From assembly GCF_018069925.1 (NCBI RefSeq), contig NZ_JAGPXB010000002.1, forward strand, positions 62,001 through 126,000: a stretch of 64,000 nucleotides of DNA, written 5' to 3'. How positions within the stretch are numbered: the first letter of the stretch is position 1; every line of letters begins with the position of its first letter. The notes under the pieces were generated by a model. The model was not told the origin of the DNA, ran no database searches, and worked only from the letters and a program-made list of their open reading frames with translations. Below are positions 1 through 8,507 of the stretch, piece after piece. This DNA is from Flavobacterium erciyesense. GTDB taxonomy: Bacteria; Bacteroidota; Bacteroidia; Flavobacteriales; Flavobacteriaceae. Position numbers and translations under genes: made by a program.

Positions 1-183
1 GTTTTAGGAGGTTTTTCAATTCGACTAATCCCATACATAATAGAAAACTATTTTATTGAAGTGAATTTAGATTATGTAAAAATTAATAAATCAGATATAA
101 ACGGTAGCTTCATTTTTGGTTGCTTTTTTGGTTGCATTACTTTTATAATACTTAAATTCAATACTTCTGGCAAAGAAAAGTAA
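1..183 (+). CDS. C-terminal end of a membrane protein (partial)
   Basis: An open frame enters from the left edge and runs 60 codons to a TAA at 181-183. The visible part has a hydrophobic stretch (FIFGCFFGCITFIIL) near the end followed by a short lysine-rich tail, as expected for the last membrane segment of an integral membrane protein. A terminator-like hairpin follows about 70 bases later on the same strand. The start lies outside the window and the family cannot be recognised from this fragment. Confidence 0.6.
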   Translation, partial: VLGGFSIRLIPYIIENYFIEVNLDYVKINKSDINGSFIFGCFFGCITFIILKFNTSGKEK

Positions 184-254
184 CAGGACTTGTGGTTAGT
201 GGATTAAATCACATGATTCACAAAACCCCGCTCCTTGACCTATTCTCATGAAAA

Positions 255-290
255 ATTGCGCAAACGTCTTTGACTTTGTGCAATTTTTTT
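255..290 (+). terminator. Intrinsic terminator after the partial membrane gene
   Basis: ATTGCGCAAA at 255-264 pairs with TTTGTGCAAT at 275-284 (one G-T wobble), with a 10-base loop followed by a run of T. It sits downstream of the plus-strand gene that ends at 183. Confidence 0.6.
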
Positions 291-418
291 AATTTCTTGA
301 TAATCTCTAATCTCTTAAAAGTTACCCGACATGAAATCCTAATTAATCGGACTTGGAATTTTAACTTTTAATTTTTTCCCTTTAATTCTGACCCAACTCC
401 TACTCGAGTGAGTACTAA

Positions 419-622
419 AAACTAGATAATAATAGTAATGGTACATTGGAGATAACAGAAACACCTACGACCATTATTATACCTGCGCGCATAGGAGGAG
501 ATGCATTCGTCACTCCAATTTATGTAGAAAAAATAAAAGCTCTAGCGACGAGAGTTACACTATGTGACATTATTCGAGATGTCAAAAAATCACATCAAAT
601 ACCAAAATATAGCTTTACTTAA
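419..622 (+). pseudogene. Possible gene remnant
   Basis: An open frame without ATG or GTG reads from a stop at 416 to a TAA at 620-622. The translation (with segments such as PARIGGDAFVTP and IYVEKIKAL) is compositionally protein-like rather than random AT-rich noise. I do not recognise the family. The region 184-851 is otherwise free of convincing genes, so this may be the tail of a gene truncated when the neighbouring mobile module arrived. Low confidence. Confidence 0.25.
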
Positions 623-851
623 AATTCATAATATATTTTATATGATTAGATTACATAAATCAACTCAATATTATCACTGATCAAAAAACGTCAAAGTTTT
701 TTCAACCACATTTTTTTCATGATAACAAAACTCCCTTTTAATGACCAGATTTATTACATCAGCATACCTAAAATATTTTAAAATAAATTGATACAAACTA
801 CAAATGAAGCGTTAACACCTAACTAAAATTTCTCTTGTACTCATTTTTTCG

Positions 852-1379
852 TTACGGGTTTTTCAATAGATTCTCAAATAAATTGTCATATGCTGTTTGC
901 GAGATATAATTTTCATCTGAAGATTCTACGTAAAATATGTGTTCGAAATATAAACCAAAAAAGTAAAATAATACCTTACTCATTTCCCCTTTAATAGTAA
1001 AATCAAGTAAGTTTTTTAAGATTTCGGTGTGACTAATTAATGAGCTCTCATTGTTCATCGATAAATTGTTTTCAATAGTATAGGTGAATGACATAGTGCT
1101 CATAAACAATTCATTTTTAATGATAGAATCAAAAATGAGTCGCCTTTTAACTTCAGACGATTCTGTAATAAAGTATTGAACTTTCATTTTAAAGTAGTCA
1201 CTACTATCTATAGAAGTCTCATTAATTTTATTAACAGCTTCAATAAAATTTTCAGATAATTTCGCATTTTTTGAATCAAAATCCGGAGACTCAAATTTTT
1301 CAAATAACAATAAATTTACGAAAGGGACGAAAACATTTAATTTTTCATCTTGGTGAGCGGTGTTTTTTTTCTTTTTCAT
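852..1379 (-). CDS. Hypothetical protein, 175 aa
   Basis: I chose the ATG at 1379 (MKKKKNTAHQDEK). The longer reading to 1463 would add a cysteine-rich leader unlike a coding N-terminus. The protein has a lysine-rich start, is rich in Asp, Glu, Ser and Asn, has no signal peptide, and its C-terminal third contains aromatic/hydrophobic helices (VLFYFFGLYFEH). I do not recognise a family. It lies about 240 bases downstream of the small relaxase-linked gene, on the same strand, so it may be cargo of the mobilizable module. Confidence 0.6.
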   Translation of the reverse strand: MKKKKNTAHQDEKLNVFVPFVNLLLFEKFESPDFDSKNAKLSENFIEAVNKINETSIDSSDYFKMKVQYFITESSEVKRRLIFDSIIKNELFMSTMSFTYTIENNLSMNNESSLISHTEILKNLLDFTIKGEMSKVLFYFFGLYFEHIFYVESSDENYISQTAYDNLFENLLKNP

Positions 1380-1622
1380 AGTGCATAAAAAATGCGTGAA
1401 GCAATAGTCAACTGTCAAAGAGGTACTCGGAAACCCAACAACCAGAAGACTACGCCCACGCAAGTATTTTGCACAGGCGTAAGTCTATCAATTTTGGTTG
1501 TTAAAGAAGATTCCGAGTTTTCTTTGACCAAATCAATAGCTTACGCGATTAATAATATTTTTCTAAGTGTAAAATTAGATTTTTATTTCAAAACATTTTT
1601 ATTGTATTATTAAAATTATATG

Positions 1623-1817
1623 CTACTTATAGGAGCACTTTTTAAATTTTCTTAGTAAATACTCGACAGCTTCCGCATCTGACAGTATTTTTTTCTTTTT
1701 AGTTGCTGTTTTGGTCTTATTCACCAATTCAGATTGCACACCAAGCATAGCGTATAAGCGAGATTTCTCTTTCTCGTTTAATGCTTCTATAACTTGATAT
1801 GCGGTTTCTGCTAACAT
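1623..1817 (-). CDS. Small conserved-type protein next to the relaxase, 64 aa
   Basis: A 64-residue protein starting MLAETAYQVIEALNEKEKSRLYAMLG, predicted helical, with a basic KTKTATKKKK linker and a short C-terminal helix ending KFKKCSYK. It starts 5 bases after the relaxase stop, so it is almost certainly co-transcribed with it. In my recollection short helical proteins of this kind often follow relaxase genes in Flavobacterium mobile elements. The function is unknown and an accessory mobilization role is inference. Confidence 0.6.
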   Translation of the reverse strand: MLAETAYQVIEALNEKEKSRLYAMLGVQSELVNKTKTATKKKKILSDAEAVEYLLRKFKKCSYK

Positions 1818-1822
1818 GAAGT

Positions 1823-2773
1823 TTATGGTTTAAGACCTTTCTTGAGTTTGCTTTCTATCTTTTTCCCAATAGTTGGTCCAACTTCTTGTCGATGATTACT
1901 TGATTGTCGATGCTTATTCTCGTCGCATTTTGTATCTGTGTTTTCAACTCCAATTGCATTTTCTTTACTTGCTCTAATTCCAGCATCAATTTTTGGAACA
2001 GTAGAATGGTCTCTGATTTGTTCATAATTATTAAGTTTAGATTTTATATTTTGCCAAGATATTTTTTTGTGTACATCACTTCCTTTATAAGGTATCTCTT
2101 TATACAGAAAAGATATACCTGAAATGTATCCCGTAGTACTTTGATTTAATTTGGTATCTACTCCTCTTTCTTTTAATTTCTTGATAAATAGTTCAAGATT
2201 GATATTCGCATTCAGAGTTTCAAAAATGATATTTTGCAACTCTAATCTTGCAGGAACGTCTCCAATTCTCAAGCATTTTTCTATTTCACCTTTACTGAGA
2301 ACATTGCTTTCTTCATTAAGTATAAGTTTAGTTAAATTATATTTTAGTTCTAATTTGCGAACCAGTGCCTCACTCCGTTTGTAATTTTGAGAATCGCTAA
2401 CCACATTTCCATCATATTTAACCCTATTTGCTACAACATGCGTGTGCAATAAATCCGTATCCCGATGTAAGAAAATTACATATTGATTATCGTCAAAACC
2501 CATACCCTCTAAAAAATCACGGTTTAAGCTTGCAAAATCTTCATTAGTAAGTTTTTCTGAGTCAGAATAAGGCAAATTCAAACTTACATGATATACAGCT
2601 CTAGAAAGGTTAGGCTTCAACTGCCTAATAACATTAAACTCTTTGGTTTGTTTTACCACTGAATGTGCCGATAAATTAGAATCTAAAACAATAGCCTCTC
2701 CTTTATCTACCTTTTTTTGATTATACTGTAAAACACCATAAAAATCTTTTCCAATGATTTGCTTGGCTATCAT
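1823..2773 (-). CDS. mobB: Relaxase/mobilization nuclease (MobB-like)
   Basis: A relaxase nicks DNA at oriT and pilots the single strand during conjugative transfer. The 316-aa protein opens MIAKQIIGKDFYGVLQYN, typical of Bacteroidota relaxases. It carries the metal-binding histidine motif near residues 103-114 (FLHRDTDLLHTHVVANRV), followed by a DSQNYKRSE segment found in the relaxase/mobilization nuclease family. The C-terminal tail is basic and polar. It starts one base downstream of the MobC-like gene, the standard mobC-mobB order. No type IV coupling or secretion genes are present, so the element is mobilizable rather than self-transmissible. The symbol is assigned by family resemblance. 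Confidence 0.88.
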   Translation of the reverse strand: MIAKQIIGKDFYGVLQYNQKKVDKGEAIVLDSNLSAHSVVKQTKEFNVIRQLKPNLSRAVYHVSLNLPYSDSEKLTNEDFASLNRDFLEGMGFDDNQYVIFLHRDTDLLHTHVVANRVKYDGNVVSDSQNYKRSEALVRKLELKYNLTKLILNEESNVLSKGEIEKCLRIGDVPARLELQNIIFETLNANINLELFIKKLKERGVDTKLNQSTTGYISGISFLYKEIPYKGSDVHKKISWQNIKSKLNNYEQIRDHSTVPKIDAGIRASKENAIGVENTDTKCDENKHRQSSNHRQEVGPTIGKKIESKLKKGLKP

Positions 2774-2774
2774 A

Positions 2775-3119
2775 TTAATCCAACAATTGATTTTTAATGG
2801 TATTTAACTTTTCTTTTAAATTCAATAAATCCTCTTCTAAGCCTTTCAGATTTGGATTACCTTGATTCGCTAGTTTGGCCATTTGGTTAATATTATTACC
2901 TATCCGAGAAAGTTCAATTAGGTAATCTCTGTTTAAACCAGGCATAGAAAATTTAGGTAACTGTTTTTTCAAAGACCTAATTCGTATAAATTGAGTAACT
3001 GAAAGACCATAAGATCTAGAAAATTCTTCAATTTGAAGTTGCTCATCAAGAGTAAATCTGATATTGATTTGGAACATTTTTAAATCTTGAATATGTTTCT
3101 TTGGTCTTGTCATAGCCAT
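2775..3119 (-). CDS. mobC: MobC-like relaxosome accessory protein
   Basis: A 114-aa basic protein. Its N-terminal half looks like a ribbon-helix-helix/MobC DNA-binding region (FQINIRFTLDEQLQIEEFSRSYGLSVTQFIR). Its C-terminal helix contains the family-typical LIELSRIGNNINQMAKLANQG, which resembles the MobC family signature L..iGnNiNQia..aN. It sits directly upstream of the relaxase and downstream of a hairpin-rich non-coding segment that could be oriT. MobC proteins help open the nic region. The true start may be MAM or the following MTR codon. Confidence 0.85.
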   Translation of the reverse strand: MAMTRPKKHIQDLKMFQINIRFTLDEQLQIEEFSRSYGLSVTQFIRIRSLKKQLPKFSMPGLNRDYLIELSRIGNNINQMAKLANQGNPNLKGLEEDLLNLKEKLNTIKNQLLD

Positions 3120-3196
3120 TCAATTTTAGGATAAATGAAAACTCATTTATTGGTTTATCTGATGACAAATCTAAAAGGGTAATTGCTAGCAAAAAA

Positions 3197-3436
3197 GATT
3201 TACCGTAATCAAAAAAACGATACGGTAAACCTGATTCCAATTAATTTGAAGATAATTTGAAGATTAATAAACTGAGATTTAAACTTTTCAGAAATTAAAA
3301 AAACGATTAAATTTTAGAGAAAAAGCATCATTTAAAAATAGGGCTCTGCCAGATTACAAATTAAACGGGGTGTGGGGTGCAACCCTGCCAAGCCATTCGA
3401 CCAAAGGGAGGTTTTTGCTATCAAAAACATGGCTTG
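3197..3436. other. Candidate origin of transfer (oriT) region
   Basis: This non-coding segment upstream of mobC is dense in inverted repeats. GATTTACCGTA (3197-3207) faces its near-exact complement at 3221-3231. GGGT/ACCC flank GCA at 3375-3385. CAAGCCAT (3389-3396) pairs with ATGGCTTG (3429-3436), and nested inside it GTTTTTG (3411-3417) pairs with CAAAAAC (3422-3428), the two right arms being contiguous. Position beside mobC and the relaxase, plus the repeats, suggest oriT. The nic site cannot be placed from sequence alone. Confidence 0.5.
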
Positions 3437-3495
3437 CTTCGTGACAACCTATAATTTTAGTTTGGCCTTAAGGGGAAAAAAATAAGCATAAAAAA

Positions 3496-3518
3496 AACCT
3501 TCACTTTTGATGAAGGTT
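3496..3518 (-). terminator. Intrinsic terminator for the 169-aa gene
   Basis: AACCTTCA (3496-3503) and TGAAGGTT (3511-3518) form a perfect 8-bp stem with a 7-base loop. On the minus strand it is followed by a run of T (the A run at 3490-3497 on the plus strand). It lies 21 bases beyond the stop of the minus-strand gene at 3539. Confidence 0.75.
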
Positions 3519-3538
3519 AGACATATTTACTTTTTAGA

Positions 3539-4048
3539 TTAGCAATCATCACTAATCATTTTGGTATAGGTTTCCTTTAAAGTTTCCTCAGCTTCTTTTA
3601 CTTCAAAAAAATGAAAAGGTGTTTTCAAAATTTCAGAAATAGCATCTTTATAATGTCGTTTTTTATACGCCATATCTTTGCCATTAAAATATTTACAAGG
3701 ATTTTTTGGATGTACTTTTTGAGGAGTATCTAGAACGTTTTTTTCTTTGTTTCTTATTTCAAACCGTGAAGCTGCTTTATTTTCATATTTCTTTAAATCA
3801 GTAAAATCATATGAAAGTCTATCATAAAAATCTTCTTCTAAAACCACAATTAAAGCTTTTCTTCTTGATAGATAATATTTTAAATCTAACTCAATGCAAT
3901 TAAAAATAGATTTATCGTTAACTATATGGTCGTGTAATAGTTTTAATTGTTCAGACGTAAAAACTACTCCTTCAATTTTAATTGAAATAACCAAAATTTG
4001 ATCACTATTCAAGTAATCGAATACTTCTCTTAAATTAGCTTTTATCAT
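3539..4048 (-). CDS. Hypothetical protein, 169 aa
   Basis: Starts MIKANLREVFDYLNSDQILVI. The ATG overlaps the stop of the upstream gene by 4 bases, so the two are translationally coupled. A PFHFFEVKEAEE segment lies near the C-terminus. The protein is basic in the middle (KKRHYKDAI) with no membrane segment. I do not recognise the family. Its position upstream of the mobilization genes suggests element maintenance or control, but this is inference only. Confidence 0.6.
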   Translation of the reverse strand: MIKANLREVFDYLNSDQILVISIKIEGVVFTSEQLKLLHDHIVNDKSIFNCIELDLKYYLSRRKALIVVLEEDFYDRLSYDFTDLKKYENKAASRFEIRNKEKNVLDTPQKVHPKNPCKYFNGKDMAYKKRHYKDAISEILKTPFHFFEVKEAEETLKETYTKMISDDC

Positions 4049-4803
4049 CTTTTAGGCCCTCCTCTTCTTTTACCTTTGTTTAAATTTTGATCTAACGAAA
4101 CAATCTCTTTGATAGCTTGTTTTAAATTTAGCTCCCGTTTAAAAATTAAATGCATTTTTTGACAAGCGATACTTCCTAATAAAAAATAATCCCGCATGTT
4201 TAAATCCTGTTTTTCAATATGTTTTTTAATAAAAAACGCAAGTAAAACCGCTTCGTAATTTTCTATTGGCTCCTTAATAGCGTCCATTTTTTTATACATT
4301 AAATCCCAAAATTCACCTCTACTTTGTGTTGGTTTAATAGGTTGTTTAACAATAGAGCTACCCATAATTGTAGAAAATAATTCTAAAAAATACCTACCAT
4401 ATTCCCATTGTCGTACATTTAATTGATCAATTAATACCTCTTGAGTAAACTCTTTAATCTCTGGATATTTAAAAAAATCTCCTAATCTATAGGGTTTAGA
4501 AAGTACAGTATTGAACCATTCTTTTTTAAAGTCTGATAAATTATCTAAGAGTATTAATCCGAAGTTAATGGTGATTTTAAAATAACGATTTGAATCTAAA
4601 TTGAAGTTTTTTAGATCTGTTCCTGGCAGTTGTTCCAAGTAGTTACCATGTAATTCAATCGCAAATGAAAGTGCAAGCAGAGACTTAAAATCTTGCTCCG
4701 AAAAGTACACAAACTCGGTATTTACAAGCTTTTCCTTTAGATCATTATATATTATATATTCTGATTTTAGTGGTGAAAGAACCTCAAATTCATTTAATAT
4801 CAT
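4045..4803 (-). CDS. Hypothetical protein, 252 aa, with basic tail
   Basis: A mostly helical protein starting MILNEFEVLSPLKSEYIIYNDL, with a strongly basic C-terminus (NKGKRRGGPKR) that could contact nucleic acid. It overlaps the following gene by 4 bases. A spread of aromatic and acidic residues and no signal peptide suggest a soluble cytoplasmic protein. I compared it by eye with RteC-type regulators common in such elements and saw no convincing match. Upstream is the 16-bp repeat satellite, with no gene for about 1 kb. Confidence 0.6.
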   Translation of the reverse strand: MILNEFEVLSPLKSEYIIYNDLKEKLVNTEFVYFSEQDFKSLLALSFAIELHGNYLEQLPGTDLKNFNLDSNRYFKITINFGLILLDNLSDFKKEWFNTVLSKPYRLGDFFKYPEIKEFTQEVLIDQLNVRQWEYGRYFLELFSTIMGSSIVKQPIKPTQSRGEFWDLMYKKMDAIKEPIENYEAVLLAFFIKKHIEKQDLNMRDYFLLGSIACQKMHLIFKRELNLKQAIKEIVSLDQNLNKGKRRGGPKR

Positions 4804-4964
4804 ACTGTTAATTATTTAAGTTTAAAACAAAAAAAAGCTGAAATTATTTAAATAAAAAATATAATTTTTAAAAATATTGATGTATTTTAAGAAATATCCC
4901 ATATGTAATATTCAAGACAATAATATTCCGAATTAGAATATTTGGTAGTGTATTCATTGATTAG

Positions 4965-5108
4965 TTTTCACATTAATTAGTTCTAACATTTAATAGTTCT
5001 AACATTTAATAGTTCTAACATTTAGTAGTTCTAACATTTAGTAGTTTTAACATTTAATAGTTCTAACATTTAGTAGTTCTAACATTTAGTAGTTCTAACA
5101 TTAATTAG
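4965..5108. repeat. Tandem array 1: nine 16-bp units
   Basis: Nine consecutive 16-base units read from 4965 to 5108. The commonest forms are TTCTAACATTTAGTAG and TTCTAACATTTAATAG. The first and last units (TTTTCACATTAATTAG and TTCTAACATTAATTAG) carry the TTAATTAG ending of array 2, so the two arrays share period and tail. Confidence 0.9.
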
Positions 5109-5116
5109 TTAGTTAG

Positions 5117-5278
5117 TTTATTAATTAGTTTTTAATTAATTAGTTTATTAATTAATTAGTTTATTAATTAATTAGTTTATTAATTAATTAGTTTATTAAT
5201 TAATTAGTTTATTAATTAATTAGTTTATTAATTAATTAGTTTATTAATTAATTAGTTTTTAATTAATTAATAAACTAG
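5117..5278. repeat. Tandem array 2: seven identical 16-bp units plus degenerate ends
   Basis: Seven perfect copies of TTTATTAATTAATTAG occupy 5144-5255. They are preceded by shortened copies (5117-5143) and followed by TTTTT plus an inverted copy ending ATAAACTAG at 5278. The period equals that of array 1, only 8 bases away. The rest of the gap, 5279-5836, holds no gene that I can see; it contains a near-perfect 16-bp inverted repeat (5339-5354 with 5366-5381). Confidence 0.9.
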
Positions 5279-5836
5279 TTTGCATCTTGTTTTCTAATTA
5301 ATACAAGAGTGGATTTATGTTTTTAATTTTTTTTTGATTATAAAGAAAGATAAAATAAAGTAATATTTATCTTTCATTATAGGATGCAAAATATGGGGTT
5401 TAAGATCAAGGATTGAATACTTTTTCTATATAGACAAGAGTTCTAACAAAATATTTATTCTTAGATTATTTGAAAGCCATTCTGAAACCTGATTACAGTA
5501 TCCTTCTTTTTACTTTATTAAAAACTTGACTATCGTAAAGGCATCCATTCCAGAGCATTTAATTCTTTTATTGAACCCAAAATAAAACAATTACGTAAAA
5601 TGAAATTGGAAGTATAGTTACATTTTATGACCTCTTCAAAATTGAAGTAATAGCTATTGATTATTGAAATTGTCCGTCAACAGTGATACGTTTCTATTTT
5701 ATCTGTAAAGTCAATTTTTCTTGATTTCCTATTATTTGCCACATTAGGAATGTCTACTCTAGTTTATCTAATGCGCTTTTTTGTATGAGGTAGAGTAATC
5801 GTTCCCTTTTGGGAAAGCATAATGCTTTATTGTTTA

Positions 5837-6472
5837 TTAGAAAAGAGAATTTTGATTCAGGTTTTTAGCCACCAAATTGACTTCATATGGAAAGGCGAAT
5901 GCTTCTATAGGATGATGTTGCAACCATTTTGCTTCGTCTTCTGGTTTTAGTATTACCGGTATGCGTTTTTTGATATTGTGTATTTCTGACATGACTGTGT
6001 TGGCTTGGGTGGTAACAATAGCATAGGTATTTTTGATCTCACCTGTGATTGTATTGGTCCATTGCGTATAAATTCCAGCGAAAGCAAAGAGATCATCATT
6101 CCCAATTCCGATTTCAAATTTGTTTTTATTTTTTCCTTTGCTGTCAAGCCATTGCCATTCATAGAAGCCATTGGTAATCACAAGACATCGCTTGTTTACG
6201 GAGTTTTTGAAGGAAGGTTTTTCGCTTATTGTCTCTATTTTGGCATTTAAGGTGAATTTTTTAATGTCTTCATCTTGAGCCCACGCTGGTATCAAACCCC
6301 AATTGTAATGCGTAATGATGTTTGGTTTTTCATCAATGATTACTGGGGTTTTGGGATATTCAAAACCATTGGCATGAGTTGCCGGTTTGAATTCTAGTGG
6401 ATTGTCAATTGTAGCCTTGAACCTAGTTTGTACTTCTACAGCTATTTTAGTTTGTTTGGAATGATAACACAT
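5837..6472 (-). CDS. yedK: SRAP-domain abasic-site DNA-protein crosslinking protein (YedK/HMCES family)
   Basis: SRAP proteins attach covalently to abasic sites in single-stranded DNA through Cys2 and shield them from breakage. This 211-aa protein has the diagnostic Met-Cys start (MCYHSKQT), the NAKIET segment, the catalytic glutamate in NGFYEW near residue 105, and the catalytic histidine in SEIHNIKKRIPVIL near residue 165. The length is normal for the family. It lies 18 bases downstream of xseB on the same strand, so it may share a transcript with exonuclease VII. SRAP genes are often SOS-associated, but I see no repressor site immediately upstream. Confidence 0.93.
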   Translation of the reverse strand: MCYHSKQTKIAVEVQTRFKATIDNPLEFKPATHANGFEYPKTPVIIDEKPNIITHYNWGLIPAWAQDEDIKKFTLNAKIETISEKPSFKNSVNKRCLVITNGFYEWQWLDSKGKNKNKFEIGIGNDDLFAFAGIYTQWTNTITGEIKNTYAIVTTQANTVMSEIHNIKKRIPVILKPEDEAKWLQHHPIEAFAFPYEVNLVAKNLNQNSLF

Positions 6473-6490
6473 ACTCTTCCCTTTAACTTT

Positions 6491-6688
6491 TTAATTTTCG
6501 AGTTCTTTTAAAATTGCATTCACATCTTCTGCTGTTGTGGTTAGTTTTAACTTGCAAAATTTAATTAGTGTTGTGGCTCTTTTTACTTTCTCAGAAAGTT
6601 CATCAACTGATATTTCGCCTAGTTCTATTTCGGATACGATACTTTGCAATTCTTCAAAAGCGTTTGTATAATTTAGTTCTTCTTCCAT
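6491..6688 (-). CDS. xseB: Exodeoxyribonuclease VII small subunit
   Basis: A 65-aa helical protein, MEEELNYTNAFEELQSIV, carrying the family pattern (Y..a..ELe.Iv..lE.ge..vDel...v..a..Li..C...L). It starts one base after the xseA stop, the usual arrangement. Several small subunits bind one XseA to make the single-strand-specific exonuclease that degrades DNA to short oligonucleotides. Length and order match the family. Confidence 0.93.
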   Translation of the reverse strand: MEEELNYTNAFEELQSIVSEIELGEISVDELSEKVKRATTLIKFCKLKLTTTAEDVNAILKELEN

Positions 6689-6689
6689 T

Positions 6690-8102
6690 TTATTCTTTGA
6701 TTTTTGTGATGGTGCTTTCTATCGTTCCGTTAAAAAGCACTGTTTCTATTGTAGTTCCCTCTTGAAGGTGGGTTGTATCTTTGACTGCTTTACCATTATG
6801 ATAGGTGATACTAAAACCTCTTTTTAACACATTGACAGGATCCATGATTTGGATGTTTTTTTCAATGTTTCCCAATATAAGTTCGGCATTTTTAATGTTT
6901 TTGATGGATGCCGTTTTTATAGTTTCTTGCACTAGAAATACTGTTGCTTGTGATTGCTTGATCCTATTGGTTGCTGCCATCTGAGTTTTATGATACAAAG
7001 ATTCTAATACGTTACTACTGTTTTTTATAATGAATTGGGATTGCTGCTTTATGGCGTAGCTTGCATTTTTGATTTTGTTTTCATTGTTGTTTAGTATAGT
7101 ATTTGTCAATGAACGAAACAATTTAAGTTCTGAGTCCAGTGTGGCATTCTCTTCGCTGATCAATCGTCTGGCTTTGTCTATTATTTTTTCTTTTGCCTTC
7201 TGAATGGGAACCGAAATATTGTGGAATTTTTGAAGCAGGTATTCAGCGAGTTTTGTTGGTGTTATGGCATTGGTATGCGCGATCATTTCACATACGGTTT
7301 CATTGGTGACATGACCAATACCCGTAATGACAGGAATGGGGAATAATGCTATAGCTTTGGCTAGTTCATACTTATTGTAACAGGATAGGCCGACATCGCC
7401 ACCACCGCCTCTTATGATGGCTACTGCATCAAAATGATGGATCACTTTCTTTATTCGCTCTAACTGAGCAATAATACCCGTTACAGCTTTATCACCTTGT
7501 AATATGGATGGAAACAAGAGGTAAAAGAACTTATAATTCCAATTGTTGTTGTCAATTACATTTAAAAAATCACCGTAGCCTTTGCTGGTTTCTACCGAAA
7601 TAATTGCTAGTCTTTGTGGTAATAAAGGAAGATCTAGCTTTTTGTTTGCATCATAAATTCCTTCTTCTTTTAATTTTTTGATGGTTTGTCGCTTTTCATT
7701 CTCTAAATCTCCTAAGGTAAATTGTGGATCAATATCTATAATTTGGAGTGACAGTCCAAAAGCGGGGTCAAAGGAAATTTTAGCCAGAAACAATATTTTA
7801 ATTCCGTCTTTAAGCGGTTCCTGTAAAATTCTTAGAAAGTTGCGGTTTATATTTTGGTAATCTTCACGCCACATGGTTGCTTTGCATTGGGCTACAATTT
7901 TACCGTCTACTTTTTCTATTATTTCAGGAAAACAATGCCCCGAATGACTGTAATGATTCAGTTTGTTCATTTCCGCTTTAATCCAAAAAGAACTTGAATA
8001 CCGTTGTTCCAGCGTTTTTTTTATGCTTTTGGTTACTTCCAGCAGCGAAAAAATAGTTTTGTCATTGGTTTTCTCAGGCATTCTGACTTTGGATTTATGC
8101 AT
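6690..8102 (-). CDS. xseA: Exodeoxyribonuclease VII large subunit
   Basis: The catalytic subunit of exonuclease VII. The N-terminal OB-fold region (FWIKAEMNKLNHYSHSGHCF) is followed by the catalytic core containing the RGGGG signature (AVAIIRGGGGDVGL), PVITGIGHVTNET and a long coiled-coil region with many Lys and Gln. A C-terminal strand (VLKRGFSITYHNGKAVKD) is typical. The frame is open to 8132. I prefer the ATG at 8102 (470 aa) because AAAGGAG lies shortly upstream; 8081 is a further option. xseB and yedK follow directly. Confidence 0.92.
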   Translation of the reverse strand: MHKSKVRMPEKTNDKTIFSLLEVTKSIKKTLEQRYSSSFWIKAEMNKLNHYSHSGHCFPEIIEKVDGKIVAQCKATMWREDYQNINRNFLRILQEPLKDGIKILFLAKISFDPAFGLSLQIIDIDPQFTLGDLENEKRQTIKKLKEEGIYDANKKLDLPLLPQRLAIISVETSKGYGDFLNVIDNNNWNYKFFYLLFPSILQGDKAVTGIIAQLERIKKVIHHFDAVAIIRGGGGDVGLSCYNKYELAKAIALFPIPVITGIGHVTNETVCEMIAHTNAITPTKLAEYLLQKFHNISVPIQKAKEKIIDKARRLISEENATLDSELKLFRSLTNTILNNNENKIKNASYAIKQQSQFIIKNSSNVLESLYHKTQMAATNRIKQSQATVFLVQETIKTASIKNIKNAELILGNIEKNIQIMDPVNVLKRGFSITYHNGKAVKDTTHLQEGTTIETVLFNGTIESTITKIKE

Positions 8103-8342
8103 CAAAGGATGGCTCCTTTTATGTTTTATCAAAGATAAAGTAGTTTTTTCAGATTGTTATAAATGGCTCAAAATGATTTAATAAATTTTTGTGGTGAAGA
8201 ACTAGAAACGATTTTCTTGTTTGTCCAGTATGTTACTATTTCTGTAAGTCTGGTCAGAAAGAAAGTAATCCCTAGCGAACGGGTTAATGATACTTATGGG
8301 CAATAGTGATCAAAAATACGATCATAAACCAAAAATTATTTC

Positions 8343-8370
8343 TCAAAAAAAAGAGGCTCACTTGCCTCTT
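8343..8370 (-). terminator. Intrinsic terminator
   Basis: AAGAGGC (8351-8357) pairs with GCCTCTT (8364-8370) across a 6-base loop. Read on the minus strand it is followed by a T run (the A run at 8345-8352). It is the first terminator downstream of the cassette gene ending at 8508 and would stop transcription of the whole cassette array before xseA. The gap 8103-8342 shows no gene. Confidence 0.65.
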
Positions 8371-8405
8371 GATACTCTCTGTCAAAATTTTACGATAACT
8401 TAATA

Positions 8406-8497
8406 AGTGTTGACGGCATGTAATCGGTTCCGTTCAACACGGGTTTCATTGTTCGGCTGCAGCCGCAACGAAACCCTAGCTGTTAGTGGCTGCCTTT
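8406..8497. repeat. Cassette-boundary palindrome E1
   Basis: Nested inverted repeats lie here. GGGTTTC (8441-8447) pairs with GAAACCC (8470-8476), and inside lies the perfect 12-bp palindrome CGGCTGCAGCCG (8454-8465). The right end reads GCTGTTAGTGGCTGCC, matching the right end of E4, and the inner arms match E2. It lies immediately downstream of the first cassette gene (minus strand). Confidence 0.75.
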
Positions 8498-8507
8498 TTT
8501 TTTACTT

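Noticed and set aside
1392..1613. A 73-aa plus-strand gene
   Set aside because: It has no recognisable composition or context and partly overlaps the upstream region of the 175-aa gene.
4045..4803. An RteC-type regulator
   Set aside because: Length and genomic position would fit, but the sequence does not show the pattern I remember for RteC.
4965..5278. A CRISPR array
   Set aside because: Units are head-to-tail 16-mers with no spacers between them, and no cas gene is nearby.
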